From positions 24,852,394 to 24,916,393 of the forward strand of contig NC_056765.1 of assembly GCF_018687715.1 (NCBI RefSeq): a stretch of DNA of 64,000 nucleotides, given 5' to 3'. The position numbers were made by a program, and so were the translations under genes. How positions within the stretch are numbered: position 1 is the first letter of the stretch; each line of letters begins with the position of its first letter. Below the pieces are notes generated by a model that had not been told where the DNA came from, did no database searches, and saw only the letters and a list, made by a program, of their open reading frames with translations. This DNA is from Carya illinoinensis (Eukaryota; Streptophyta; Magnoliopsida; Fagales; Juglandaceae). Shown here one piece after another: positions 11,369 through 22,974 of this stretch.

Positions 11369-11384
11369 CTCCCCTTGGATGACC
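11369..11384 (-). promoter_or_regulatory. Polypurine tract of the copia element
   Basis: On the - strand 'CATCCAAGGGGAGTG' immediately precedes the TGTTGTAA start of the 3' LTR, the usual plus-strand priming site of plant copia elements. Confidence 0.75.
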
Positions 11385-11619
11385 ATACATAAAGAATATA
11401 TCTCATTAAAACCTTGCCAAAGAAAACACATTGGAAAAAAACTTGTGGTTAAGGAAAAAGAATACAATATTGTTGTGTTCCTTGTATTAAGTTTAAAATT
11501 GCTTCATTAAAACCTTACTAAAGAAAACCTAGTGGGATAAAACCTTAACAAAGAAAACATAGTATAATCTGTTTGATTATTTTTTCCCCCTCAAATATAT
11601 GTAAAGCTTCAATGTCTTT

Positions 11620-11720
11620 ATAGTGAAAGGTTCTTGCGTTGATGCATCTCAATATTGTGTATCAACTCTTTAAATGATATAGTTGGTGATGTTTTGATGA
11701 ATAGATTCATCATATTAATT
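11620..11720 (-). pseudogene. copia RNase H C-terminal remnant
   Basis: The - strand translation 'LPT-TFKELIHNIEMHQRKNL' matches the end of plant copia polyproteins (ADLFTKSLPT...LVHNIGMRRL). It sits about 250 bp before the polypurine tract, as expected. No continuous frame is left. Confidence 0.6.
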
Positions 11721-12532
11721 TAAGATCTTTTTAACATTAAATTCACTAATCTTCTAGAGTCGTGCTCTTCTGAAGTTCTAGTGTATAACATAGTTTTGGG
11801 GAAATATTTACTGTTCTTCTGGAGCCGTTTAGGCTAAACAAGCACCATAGGATATTCACTGCTCTTTAGGAGTTGTTTAGGCCAGACAAGCACCATAGGG
11901 TTATGAGACTAGCCCTCTTGTCTCTTATAGAGAGATTCAAATTCATCTATTGGAGACGTTGAGTAAATAGAGACATTGAGAAAGTTTTTTAAAAACTTCG
12001 AATTTCTATTTAAAGGATCATTCTTTCTTATAAAAAAAAAAATTACAAGAGAATGATATTCATAAGAAAAGAAATCATCACATTGTTTCTTGATCTTGCC
12101 TTTGTTTATCCATAACAATATTATGGGTGGACAGTTTCTTTCTGTCAATGTTCTAAATTTAAATCAGGAACCATTCTTGCCTTAGCCTCCCATTTATTTT
12201 CTGAAGGATACTAATCTTATGATAGGAGCATAAATGCATTTTTCTAGAAAGATTGATTCTGATATTATTGCAGAATCAAAATTTCTTAGTATTCAATATG
12301 TTGTCTCTATTACGACCATGTCTCATAGGTTATTTACGAGAGAATAAATGAGATAAACTAACTCAATAATCAAATTTATGAGTTGCAACAGAAGCTCTCT
12401 ATGAAGAGTCGTAAGAACAAGAAGCTAAAGCAAGAGAATAAGGAGGTAAAATAGTTTGCAGATTGGTATCCTTATGATCTTCAGCCACGTATAGATGATC
12501 TGGAATGAGAGGGAGCTCAGATACACAATCAG

Positions 12533-13682
12533 CAGTGGTAGATATCTTAAAACAGAAACAGTTTGGACCGGTGTCTCCTATAAGAAGGTATTATCGGAAA
12601 CGAATAGAAAACTGCCACGTAAGGAGTTACTTAAGAATTGGGTTTCGACGCATAGCAGGGGATCTCTCTCCCCTTCCCGCTCGAGCCCAGCACTCTCTCG
12701 ATCTCGCTCTCTCCTTCCCTCTCGAACTTGATCTTTCCTTCCCTTTCCTTAATGAAAACTCGAAACCAAACCCACAAACCTCTCCCTCTCATTCCCAAGT
12801 CTCTTTTCTATGCAACCAAAGCAACCCATGCTCAACGTATTCACATGCCCTAGCTGGACAAAGATTGTAGATGTTTCTTCTTCAAAGCTTGTCATTAATC
12901 TAAATATTCTCCCTAATCATATTGAAAAGCAATGAGTGTGTTCCAAGGCAATGGACTCCACATGGGCGTGTGCGTGAGGATGGATTCCAGACTGAGCTCT
13001 AATAAAAATGCATCCACTGTTGCTCTTGCATGAATCATGGCCTTGGGGGACTTTCTTTTTGCATAGTGACGCAGTTGTACTTTTTCTTTAATGGGTTTGA
13101 GTGGTTTGGGTCCCTTGTGTTCCCTGTGGGTTTGAATTCTTGGATTTTCTTGGTCGGTTTGAGAGTAAAAAAAAATGGTAACTTTGGGTTTGTTTCTGAA
13201 TGGCTGGGTGTGTTTGGGAGGGCAGAACATTGGAGGCAATAATGACGGAGTTTAGCTTAACCTGGGTTTTCGTCCTCACCGTATACGTGGTTCGGTCTCG
13301 TCTCCAATATTGCAGGTCTGGTTCAGTCTCCTTTCAGGAAGGATGAGAGATGACGGAGATGGGGGAGGCTGGGTTTCGAGCGAGTGAGAAAGTTTCTTTC
13401 GTGTTCGGGGCAGATCGAGCGACAGAGATACTAAATGGGTGAGGACGACGGAGATGGGGAGGTTGGGTTTCGAGCGAGTGAGAGTTCTTTCGTGTTCGGG
13501 GGAGATCGATCGACAGAGTAAGACTGAATGGGTGAGGTATTGGCTTTCGAACCGAATCCCCTGTTGTGCGGCATAAGAGGTAGTGTGTAACCAATGACAT
13601 GGCACATTTCTATTGGCTTCCGATATTTTGTGTTTGCAGGAGACACCTGCGTGAAGTTATTCTCATCTGAGAAATTCCACTG
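12533..13682. mobile_element. Candidate DNA transposon with long imperfect inverted ends
   Basis: The two ends are imperfect inverted copies over at least 100 bp. Shared blocks are CAGTGG (12533 / 13677-13682), GGTGTCTCC (12570-12578 / 13639-13647), TATCGGAA (12592-12599 / 13618-13625) with a nearby TCTATT, GTGGCA-type blocks, and ATCCCCTG (about 12659 / 13554). The interior has C/T-rich and complementary G/A-rich stretches and a two-copy tandem repeat. No convincing target-site duplication was found at either possible boundary, and no transposase is encoded, so the superfamily is open. Confidence 0.5.
13348..13535. repeat. Two-copy tandem repeat, ~93 bp
   Basis: Copies starting near 13350 and 13443 share 'gacggagatgggg(g)agg(c/t)tgggtttcgagcgagtgag' and 'ttctttcgtgttcgggg'. 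The spurious - strand ORFs at 13276-13605 come from this repeat. Confidence 0.75.
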
Positions 13683-13868
13683 TCTTAGAAAGTAAGGACA
13701 AGTCGCACTTAATTTCGCCACAGATATCTGAAGAAGTCCAACTTCTTATAGAGTAAAAGCAAGCTGCATTTAATTTTGCCAGCCTAGTAAATAAATGCAG
13801 GCTATCTGTATTTAGCGTATCTTTTATCAAGATATGTAATTTTATCTTACTGTCTTACTTTCATAATT

Positions 13869-13890
13869 TTCTCTATAAAAAAAAGATTCA
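13869..13890 (+). promoter_or_regulatory. Putative TATA box of the unidentified insert
   Basis: 'CTCTATAAAAAAAAG' is followed by a leader rich in 'TCATCTTC' and 'TTCTTACTCT' repeats (13890-14000), with no ORF of size downstream. It looks like a promoter that has lost its gene. Confidence 0.4.
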
Positions 13891-14582
13891 GCTCATCTTC
13901 ATTTGCATCTCATCTTCTTTACTTATCTATAATCAGTCTGTATTCTTACTCTATAATTTCTCTCTGCATTCTTACTCTGTAATTTCTTTTGCAATAACTC
14001 GACAATCTTCTCATGATCAATATATAACCTATTGTTCACCTCGTTCACCAGCTATTTTTGCATCTGCCATAGATGCTATAATATAACATGAAAATGATCT
14101 GACTGATAAGTCAAATGATAATCCTATCTACAAGCTTATGAGTATTGGTACCCGATACTCATTAGTTATTGTCACATTTTCTCGACAACTATAATCCAGA
14201 ACTCGTGAAATTGACAAACTCAACAAGAAGATTTCTATCCTTCAGCGACTTCTTCATAAGTCTAACATGTAGGTAAGAGCAATTAAGTAAAAAAATAAAA
14301 ATTTAACATCATTGCTTGACTTTTCTTTCTGATTGCCTACTCCTTTAGATATGGATGTCATGCAAATCTATGAAGAGCAAGATCATTTAAAGAATAAGGC
14401 GAAGAGTCTCAAAATTCTATAATTTTATTTCGAAATAATAAAATAATATTTCATAAATATTCACATTGTATTTCTAACTTCTAGTAGATGTTTTGTGTGC
14501 TCTCGTATATTTCTCTTTTAATCATGCACCATTTCTTACAAAACTGTAAGATGAATCTGAAATGTTAATTACATTTAAGAAA

Positions 14583-14775
14583 GAGCTTTGCTACTCATCA
14601 TTTCCACACAACATACACCACTTTTTTTTTAATTTTTTTAGTTTTATTCTTCTTTAAACAATTAAATATTTTACTAATCATCCATATACCACACATTTGG
14701 TAAGTGAAAAAAATTAAAAATAAATAAATAAAAAGTGTAACGTGTGGTGCGTGTGGATGACAAATAGAATTTTTC
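14583..14775. mobile_element. MITE, 193 bp, 9-bp TSD TTTAAGAAA
   Basis: Ends are imperfect inverted repeats (GAGCTTTGCTACTCATCAT.. CCACACAACATACACCAC on the left; the right end reversed reads GAAAAATTCTATTTGTCAT..CCACACGCACCACACG). Flanks TTTAAGAAA at 14574-14582 and 14776-14784 match exactly. A 9-bp duplication points to a Mutator-type transposase. It is inserted in the copia pol region just downstream of RT. Confidence 0.8.
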
Positions 14776-14859
14776 TTTAAGAAATGGTATTTTAGGACTA
14801 ATAATTTCATTCATATCTCCTTAAAGCCAAAAGGGTTTCTCATTTAGATTTCAAACATG

Positions 14860-14960
14860 TGCAGTTTTTATGAGCTCTTCTAGAATCTCAATGACATTTA
14901 AATTATCTACATATATAGCAATAAAAGCTAATCCAAATACTGAAAATATTTGGAAAACTA
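14860..14960 (-). pseudogene. copia reverse transcriptase remnant (YVDN motif)
   Basis: The - strand frame 'AFIAIYVDNLNVIEILEELIKTAHV' corresponds to the catalytic block YVDDLNIIGTPEEL of copia RT; the second Asp of YVDD is Asn here. Flanking frames are broken. The integrase region should lie at about 15.3-16.4 kb but has no intact frame. Confidence 0.75.
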
Positions 14961-16689
14961 GATTATTCTCAACCAGTTTGTTCCACATGCGTTTGGATTG
15001 CTTCAGATCATATAAAAAAATTTAAAGTTTTATAGAATAAATACTTCGGAAGTATATGATTCATGCATTTTATGTCTGGTGATCTATATAAATATGCAGT
15101 TAATCATACATACCCAAACTCTCTGTAACTATCAAACTAATAAAAATTTTAATGTAATTACATCCACTTCAGGGACATATCAATATATAATTTTTGAGAG
15201 AAATCAAGTCGTAATTATATATCACATTTTTATTTCCTTTATACAAATACCCACTAATATTCAACAAGCATCACCCTTATGTGTTTGGACTACAAGTCCA
15301 TATATATCACGTTTCACTAGTGATATTAATTCATCAGGAAATGTTTCTTTCTATTTTGGCTAGTATTTCTACAACGGTATTTTTCAATAGTTTCTTTATT
15401 TATTTTTCATTATCACTTCTGGTGACGTCAAATAAAAATATTTTGTCGACAACAATTTTTATTTCTATCAAATAATTCTCATGTATTTACATAATGTATT
15501 GAGATCTCGATATTTTTAGGTACATTTTCCTCTTCAAAGGGTACTTTTCAGAAGTTTCCTCTTCAGGAGATTTTATTCTAGGAGAATTTTGTACAAAAAG
15601 TTTAGATGTATCTTATAGTTCTTATTGCCTGTTTAGTGGATATGTCCTCTTCAAGAATACCAATTTCTTTTCTTTGTGTTTTTTTCTTTCAGGATGTTCT
15701 ATTCTTTGTATCAATAGGTCTCCCACACCTTCAACGTGTCTTATGTTTATTTTGCTATTAAATTTCTTAATTGTCCTACAAGGATTTCAATCCTTGCTAG
15801 GATATTAGCAATTAGAATATGAGATCTTTTTATCTTTTTACATCCGTCAATTAATTTACAATAAATGATCATCAGAACTTCTAATTCACATAAATTTATA
15901 TGATAATCAAGATAACGTCAAATTGTTTCATCTTATTTGTTTTAGTGCTTTAGGTAATTTTTCTCCACCTCATTGTAGAAAGACTTTATAGTAAAAAAAT
16001 CTTCTGGTTCTTTAATGAACGTTCATATAAAAATTTTTCAACTTATCATAATTGATTTCGGATAATCAATTTAATCATGAAAAAGTATAAAAATATTTTG
16101 AATCATAACACTTCGATGCATCACAATCTTTGATTCAATAGTTGTATAATATAATCACAAAGAGAAAGATGACAGTTTTTCTAATAGGAGTTTCTGACCT
16201 GAAATCATAGAAGTAGTATAAAGATATTCATTACTACCTTCATTGATGGTTTCAACATGATAACCACTACAACGAATATCTTTAAAACTTAGTAAATTTT
16301 TTCTAAATTTTGAAGAATACAAAGCATTGTCAATACTAAATTTTGTTCAAATAACATTATATTTGCTCTTACAGAGCCTTCATTCAGGTTAGATGAACCG
16401 AATATTATATTAATATTGGCTTTATTTAAAATTAAATGTTAAAAGTATTTCTTATACTTAATAATTGTGTTATGCAACTATCTTCTAGATACAAATCTTC
16501 ACCAATTGTTTTAAAATTGATCAATGCACCAATAGAACCCGTATATGCTTATAAACAAAAGTATTTATAAAACGTTATTAATGTCAAAGAAATTTTAATA
16601 AGAAGTATTAAAAGATAACAACTTAAACATAATGTGATTACAATTTAAATGATCTTCTTAATCATTGTGATTGGCAAAACTCATTTAAG

Positions 16690-17535
16690 CTTTTCATTTT
16701 TCCTTCGTGGATGCTTGATACAAATCCACCAAATGTTTGGATGTACGACATATACGTGACCAATGCCCATTCATACCAAACATATTTCTTTACAATCTTA
16801 TTCTACAAGCCTTTATTTTCATCTAACTTTATCATGGTGTGGTTCCACTTCCGTTGGTATAGAACATTTTTCTTTTAGAAGTTTTGAGCATACTCTCATT
16901 GATTTCAATAGTTTTTTGTTTCTTACTACTTCCACGTCCATAACTATTGTTTTTTTTTTATTATTATAAAATGAGGTTCCATTCGCTTCAAGGAATAAGG
17001 TAGAACCAGTTGGATGAGATTGTTGATTTTTCATTAAAAATTCAATATTTTGTTCAACCACTAACATAAAAGATATTAGTTCAGAATATCTTGTAAACTT
17101 TCACACTCGATATTGCTACTACATGAGTACATTCGAAGTATGCATATGTTATATATTTCATTTCAAACATATCTTCTTTAGTGGTCTTATTCTCTACCCA
17201 ATTGCAGCTATGTAATTTTAGATTCATCAACCTCCACACAATTTTAATTGTACAACCCCAGGTGTATTAGTGTTTTCATAATTTCAATTATACAGCTTTA
17301 TATGCATTACTTTTGAAAGATTACAGTCTTCTAATACATATATCTCCCTTTTAAATAATCTCATTAAATCAATAGATCTTTTATTATGAAGTACTCAATA
17401 AATTTATTGCTTTAGGGGGATTCTTTAGAGATGCTCTATTTCCTTTATAAAATTCTTAGCATCAATGATCCATGATGGATAATTGTTGCTATAAATATCA
17501 AGGGCAACAAACTTGACTTTTTTAGGATTTGACAT
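16690..17535 (-). pseudogene. copia gag remnant
   Basis: Translation begins MSNPKKVKFVALDIYSNNYPSW at 17535, the typical N-terminus of this plant copia gag class. Near 16770-16695 it ends with a CCHC knuckle remnant 'GMNGHWSRICRTSKHLVDLYQAS'. Stops and frameshifts interrupt the part between. The element is therefore non-autonomous. Confidence 0.75.
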
Positions 17536-17819
17536 GATCTATAACAAATATATTAAATATATAACTGATATATAAATTATGGGAATAAAAATTCACCACA
17601 GATATAATTGGTATGTAAACTATGGAAATAAAACTTCAACATAGATATAACTAGTATTTAAAATATGGAAATATTAATTTGCCACAGATAATAATAATCA
17701 AGCAGTATAACCGATCATGTGCATAATATAATAAAAAATAAGTATAAAAGTAAAAAGTTGTTATTGAAAATACTTACTTAATTATATCTTACCAAAGATA
17801 AGAGATCTACAGAATGCTA

Positions 17820-17848
17820 CAGCCGGCTAGAATCTCGTACTAATAACG
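17820..17848 (-). promoter_or_regulatory. Primer-binding region of the copia element
   Basis: On the - strand 'CGTTATTAGTACGAGATTCTAGCCGGCTG' follows the 5' LTR directly. The sequence resembles the '(ACA)CGTTATCAGCACGAG' leader of many plant copia elements, which pair with part of initiator tRNA-Met. The exact primer is inferred. Confidence 0.5.
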
Positions 17849-18148
17849 TGTTATAAAACTAAATAAGAATAACAAATAATTCAAAGATTGCAAAAGAGAA
17901 GAAGATTGAGAGATAACAATATACTTGGTTCTTCAAGAGCTCAATATAGTTCACTGCTCTTTCTTTTCTTATGTATTATAGATGATCCTCAAGACATCCT
18001 TTTATAGGAAACTCCATGGTGATTTGTTGTGCCAACTAATTCACATGCACAATAAACTATCACATGCACAACAACCAAATCACATGTACAATAAACCTAA
18101 TAAAGTGTAGTCTACATGATCATCCACCAAATGCATATATTTACAACA
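17849..18148 (-). repeat. 5' LTR of the copia element
   Basis: A 300-bp direct repeat of 11039-11368, with TGTTATAAAACT at its left edge and TTACAACA at its right edge. The 5-bp TSD AATAT follows at 18149-18153. Confidence 0.88.
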
Positions 18149-18153
18149 AATAT

Positions 18154-18669
18154 ATCATGGTATGTGTTTTCAAGTTGGCTTCCCACTTTGGAAAGTCATT
18201 ATATAAGTTAAATTTTAATTTTTTTTTTTTTCCTTTGGAAATGGATAAGTTTTGTATTGGATATTTCTCCTTTGAAATGATGCCATGTAGATTAGCCTTT
18301 TGAAAAGTCAAGGTGGCCGATGGACACTTAGATGCCTAAGGATACCCCAGTCATGTAGTAAAAAATATTGGATATATAATTGACATGCCATGTATTCAGA
18401 GTGGAGGTTGCTCCTATTATTAGTGTGTCATGTACTCAACAACTGAACTTATTTTCAAGTGACTTTGTGTGTTGAGGATTCCAGTTGCTGTTATTATTAG
18501 TGTGTCATGTATTGATTTTAAAGTGTTCCAATTATAATGTTGACTACTCTTTTTAGATTATAAATCCAACTCTGGCTCAACTGTAATTTCCTTTTATCGT
18601 TATTGAATATGATAGATTATTAAAATTGACTCAATTTCCTACCTATCATATTTTCTAACAATAATCTTA
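18154..18669. other. Intergenic flank between copia and CACTA elements
   Basis: No supported gene. 'attattagtgtgtcatgta' occurs twice (about 18415 and 18498), a small local duplication. Probably the old 3' flank of the FAR1-like pseudogene. Confidence 0.4.
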
Positions 18670-19211
18670 CTATACTACAATAGAAAGTAGCTTTTGCAGC
18701 CACCTAAGAAGATACACTTTTTAATTGGCCTCTCTAAATATTTATCTAGTACTAGTATACTTGTTTTGAGCTTCAACTACTAGGGTTCTTACATGAGAAA
18801 ATGCACTTTTTTATAAGCACTAACTGCCAGGACTTTGTACTTGTTTAAGCTTTTGGAAATTGTCAATATACATTTTCTATAACTGTAAATAATGGGTATT
18901 TCAACTAGGTCTCTATAGTTTGGGTAAAGCTGGGTGCTAATTTATTGTTTAGACATTAATAGATTATGCTTTGGATAAAGCTGGGTGATATGTTGAAGTT
19001 TGGACATTTTTAGATACTTGTATCTGCATAGTGTATACAGATATCAATATATTTATATATACTTATAAATGGACTTTTTTGTCACTTGGACAAATCACAC
19101 TCTTGTGCTAATTTGTGGTTGATAACACATATAGTTCATAATAATTTGTCCATTATTTGTATCTAAAATCAAAATTGGGTTGTGGCTAATAGTTATGTAA
19201 TGATGTAGTCT

Positions 19212-20615
19212 ATGAGAGGAACCAAAAATTCATGAGGTGGTCGTGCTGCCAATTGCAAATCAACTCGTGATAGAGGAGAAGAAATATAGCCTCGACCAAG
19301 CATTCTAAGAGACAAGACAGTCTTATTTTCATATGCCTCCACTCAAGGACCAAGTGAGATTCCTGAGGAGGTGACAATTCCAGCTAATGAGGCTTCACAG
19401 TCTAACATTGATGTACTTACAGGTATAGTCTGCATTACATTTGTTTTGGTTTGTTCCTAGTAATTAATATTAATGTCAAAGAGTAGTGGAAATTAAGGAA
19501 GGCCAAAGAGGAGTATCATGTCAAAATGCGACAATTTTTTCAACACATGTGACCTAGATTGTCAAAGCTTTATGCAAAAATATGACATGCAAGCTAGAGT
19601 CGTGTTGATAAACATAACAAGGAAGAGCTAACGGATCGTGTGCAGGTAATTTTTTTTGTGCCAAATAATGCAAAAACACCTTGAATCCAAGTGTATTTAC
19701 ATTACTTATATAATCTATTTATGTTGAAATAAGCTGATTTTGTATTGGATTAGACCAAAAGCAACCATCGAGAGACAATAGCAATGGCACTTGCACAAAA
19801 ATATAATGTTTTCACTACCTATTGCACTACAAGTGTCGGGAGTATGATACACATGAAGATGCAATTTCTAGAGGGACAAAGCTGGTGGACAAAACTGTTT
19901 GGGTATATTTGTGTGAGAGATGGGGAATTGAAGAATTTAAGGTAACAACTTTCCTAAAGACTATTTATTTGGAGTTTATTAGCTGATTTTTATTAGTTAT
20001 TAAAGGTTTTATCATTTCATACAATAATTTTATTCAAAAACTTGTTTAAATTGTAGAACCTATCAAGGCGGAACAAACATAATAGGTCCAATCAAAGGGT
20101 AATTCACACAGGTGGCATGAAGTCTTTTGTTAGGCTAATGGAGGAAAAGGTAAAAGCAAAAACACCATATTCATCATCAGTATAATTTCTTTCTCATATA
20201 CAAGAATGTATTAACAAGGTTTGTTAATTCATTGAAGCGGGATCAAGCTCTAAATTATGTTGAGTTTTATAAAGAGATGCATTGGTCTACAAAGAAGGGG
20301 AGATTTGTCACTGAAGTTGCTGAGTGGAATTACGTAAGTTTCTCAATAGTTTTGGATTGTTTACTTTTGGATTAATATATAGAGATTCCTTTATTTTAAT
20401 GCCTAAAACTGATATCCTTATATTCTAATGTAGAATCTGATAGTTGAAAGGGTGAACGATATGAAACCAGAAGATGCGGTGGAGGAGAACGCAAAAGCTA
20501 TGTTCAAGGAGGTGGTGGGATCTCAATCAGGCTATGCTAGATGTTTAGGCCACTTAGTTATACCTGAACCATCTATAGCATTGCTGTCCAATAGGGAGTT
20601 TCAATGACTTAGGGA
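19212..20615 (+). pseudogene. Transposase_24-like gene of the CACTA element (Ptta/En/Spm family)
   Basis: Spliced pieces are recognisable on the + strand: a start with MRGTKNS (19212; stop within), 'REYDTHEDAISRG' and 'VWVYLCERWGIEEFK' (about 19846-19940), 'NLSRRNKHNRSNQRVIHTGGMKSFVRLMEEK' in two parts (20057-20150), 'RDQALNYVEFYKEMHWSTKKGRFV' (20238-20330), and 'NLIVERVNDMKPEDAVEENAKAMFKEVVGS' onward (20432-20605). Exon edges have GT/AG signals. This order is that of the plant transposase family PF03004, the accessory protein of CACTA elements. In-frame stops (about 19230, 20606) suggest it is no longer coding. Confidence 0.75.
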
Positions 20616-20619
20616 GGAG

Positions 20620-22390
20620 ATGAGAAAAGCAAAGCTGAGGCAGAGGACTATAAGAGCAAACTTGACTCATGTATGAGTGATCTCCAAAAAATAGAGGTTT
20701 ATTTTAATGAATATGACAAGCTCAATGACCATGTTACATAATTGGATTCACAGAAGGAGTCTCAAGGGAGACTCCGAGGGATGTGTAGCCATCCTCCAAT
20801 ATATGGGTTGGGGACTTTTTTTAATTTTTTGATAATTTTTTAATTTGGTTGGAGTAGGTTTGAACATCTGGGTGGCATCCTTTTGTTTAGCATGTTAGGT
20901 TGGGTGTTTTATGGAGACTTGGTTGGAAGTGGGGAATTATGCCAAATCAAATATTTAAGTGAAGAGCATGTATCGTTTTGATAGTAGGTCCATGGAAAGA
21001 TAAGATTCACAATAGCGAAGTGGCATATAAAGCATAGTACAGGTATGATATTAAGCCTAATACTCTCAGTTTTGTAATGTCTTCCCCCCTAAAATTGCAC
21101 ACTGCTATTTTGCTTACTTGTTCTAGATTAGAAAATGTTAGAACACTCCATGATCTTTATAGATTAACTGGCTTATAGTTAAAAAATCAAGTTCATAACT
21201 TTTACATGGAACGTATATTGATTGCTATACAAATATTGAATGATGGTCACTTAATGCTAAAATGATAAGGTGATACTGGCTTGACTATGTATCTGTGCTT
21301 TTCAATTTATAGTGCTAATGAGATGTGTTTGAAACATATGGACTTTTCACAAACTCTGAGAAGAGTGTTGTAAGTTAGTCTAATATGCAAGCAATTGTAA
21401 AATAGGAGGGTGAAGTTACAATATGCACTTTGCTTTTATAAGTTTATAAGATATTATCTTTTTATAAATTTAGGTAGCTGGCATTGTCATAGACATGCTC
21501 TCTGCTTTTTACATTTCTCTATCGCATATAATTTTTTTCATAAGCACACAATATGCATAACAGGACGGTGATTTTCCAAATTACACATCTTCTGTTTTCA
21601 AGTTACATTACTATCAAAGAGTTGAAGTTTAGTTGACGGGCCATCTGTGGGTATCAGAACATGGTTAATGGTAAAAACTTTGATACAAGTATAAAATATG
21701 GAGTGGTTGTGACAATAGAATTAGGGACCAGTGGTACATGTAAACTGATATTTGACAATCTTTATCCAATATTGTAGCTATCAGTTATAGACTAAGGATC
21801 CAATCAAGTGGAATTCGAGTGCCTAAGCAAAACAAACAACCAAGAATCCAAGCCTCTAGGCATGCAATTTAGGAAGAAGATCTTCATTAAAGGATATAGA
21901 ATGAACTCTCCAACCTTGTATAAAATGCATGACATGACTTTAAGTTAATACGTGCATACCATTTTGTGTAGTATACTCCAATGCATGTTTTATGTAAATA
22001 TGTGCATGTTGGTAATATACAATGAAATGATCTGGTATTTGAATATATACATGCATGTTGATATATCAAGCTTTGTATTTTATTTTGTTTTGGGTATCCA
22101 TTTAGATTTATGCTGGTCATTTTATCTAGTTAAAACTACATTGGCATTACTATTTGAAGTACATGGTCATATTCAGATTTCTAATATTTGACAAATGTGA
22201 TCATTAAGTAATAGTGATTGTTTTGGGTATAAAATATGCTTTTATCACTATTATGCATTAATGTGGAAAATCTAAATCCAAAACTAAATTAATTGGCTCA
22301 AACAAATTACAACTACACCCATTTTAATTGATGTAAGCTGTGGCAATTGAAAAAATATAATAATTTAGTAGGCTTTTCCAGTATATTAAG
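20620..22390. other. CACTA internal non-coding stretch
   Basis: No supported exon, RNA gene or repeat. The short frames at 21887-22191 are chance AT-rich ORFs. The main (TNP2) transposase would be expected here in an autonomous element, but no motif of it was seen. Confidence 0.5.
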
Positions 22391-22419
22391 CATGCTAAAA
22401 AAATGTACTATTTCTATAT

Positions 22420-22960
22420 ACTGGAAGGACATTTTTGACGTTTGTTTCCTGTCCAAATTAGTTATTAATGGTGGATCAACTATCTCGGTGTTGTGCATTT
22501 CTAAAAGACCTATATATGCCAAAAGTACCTCATTTGGCAGACACATGCCGTCAGAAAAACATAAGAATAAATCTGGCATACATATTTTGGATATACATCC
22601 AATATAGGAAATACTTTCCTGCAAGATGAGGTTGCCAGAAATACACCCTTTTGATGAGAGTAAATCACAGGAAAAATATTTTTCCTACTATACCACATCT
22701 TCAGAAATACTTATATATAGTGAGGGGAGTCACCAGAAAATGTTTTCTCTGGTTAGGAAATCACCTCCTAGGCCACAGACTTTCGATGACATTCATACTT
22801 TATCTGACGATTCAGTCTTGCTAGAAAAAGAAATATTTTGGACAAAAGTTATGATAGTAAGGAAATATGGCATGTTGGGCCTATTATTTATCGTGAGTTG
22901 GCTACGACATTAAAACGCCATAAATGTATATTTCTGGCATAAAACGTGGGTAATTTGGAC
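22420..22960. repeat. CACTA subterminal repeat region
   Basis: Short motifs of the type 'CCAGAAA(A)TA', 'CAGGAAAAATATTTTTCC' and 'TCTGGCATA' occur in both orientations at least seven times (for example around 22415, 22575, 22615, 22635, 22670, 22735, 22935). CACTA elements carry such subterminal arrays as transposase binding sites. Confidence 0.6.
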
Positions 22961-22974
22961 AGACATGGTCGTCG

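Larger units (their letters stand above)
12300..14450 (+). other. Unidentified insert inside the copia element, with promoter-like region
   Basis: This stretch interrupts the copia pol region between RT (about 14.9 kb) and RNase H (about 11.7 kb). On the + strand it has a short basic coiled-coil-like coding remnant (about 12370-12450, 'LQQKLSMKSRKNKKLKQENKE'), then 'FGPVSPIRRYYRKR' (about 12553-12600). Beyond the inverted-end element come two imperfect repeats of an 'AAGCNNGCATTTAATTT(C/T)GCCA' block (13700-13785) upstream of 'TCTCTATAAAAAAAAGATTCAG' (13869-13890), and a pyrimidine-rich leader. A TATA with doubled upstream elements and a leader suggests a strong plant promoter, possibly from an old endogenous pararetrovirus, but I saw no diagnostic polymerase or movement-protein motif. 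Confidence 0.3.
11039..18148 (-). mobile_element. Degenerate Ty1/copia retrotransposon (TSD AATAT)
   Basis: Direct repeats at 11039-11368 and 17849-18148 are its LTRs, flanked by AATAT at 11034-11038 and 18149-18153. It lies on the - strand: the purine tract is left of its 3' LTR and gag starts near 17535. Decayed coding is visible in the copia order: gag (MSNPKKVKFVALDI..., 17535), a CCHC knuckle remnant (about 16690-16770), RT with 'FIAIYVDNLNVIEILEEL' (about 14870-14935) and the RNase H C-terminus ('TFKELIHNIEMHQRKNL', about 11625-11700). It hosts later insertions (a MITE at 14583-14775 and the segment at about 12300-14450). The left LTR has lost its canonical terminal G (TA instead of TG). 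Confidence 0.9.

Noticed and set aside
18154..18303. 79-codon + ORF at 18064-18303
   Set aside because: It straddles the copia LTR boundary, so it cannot be an old gene; AT-rich chance frame.
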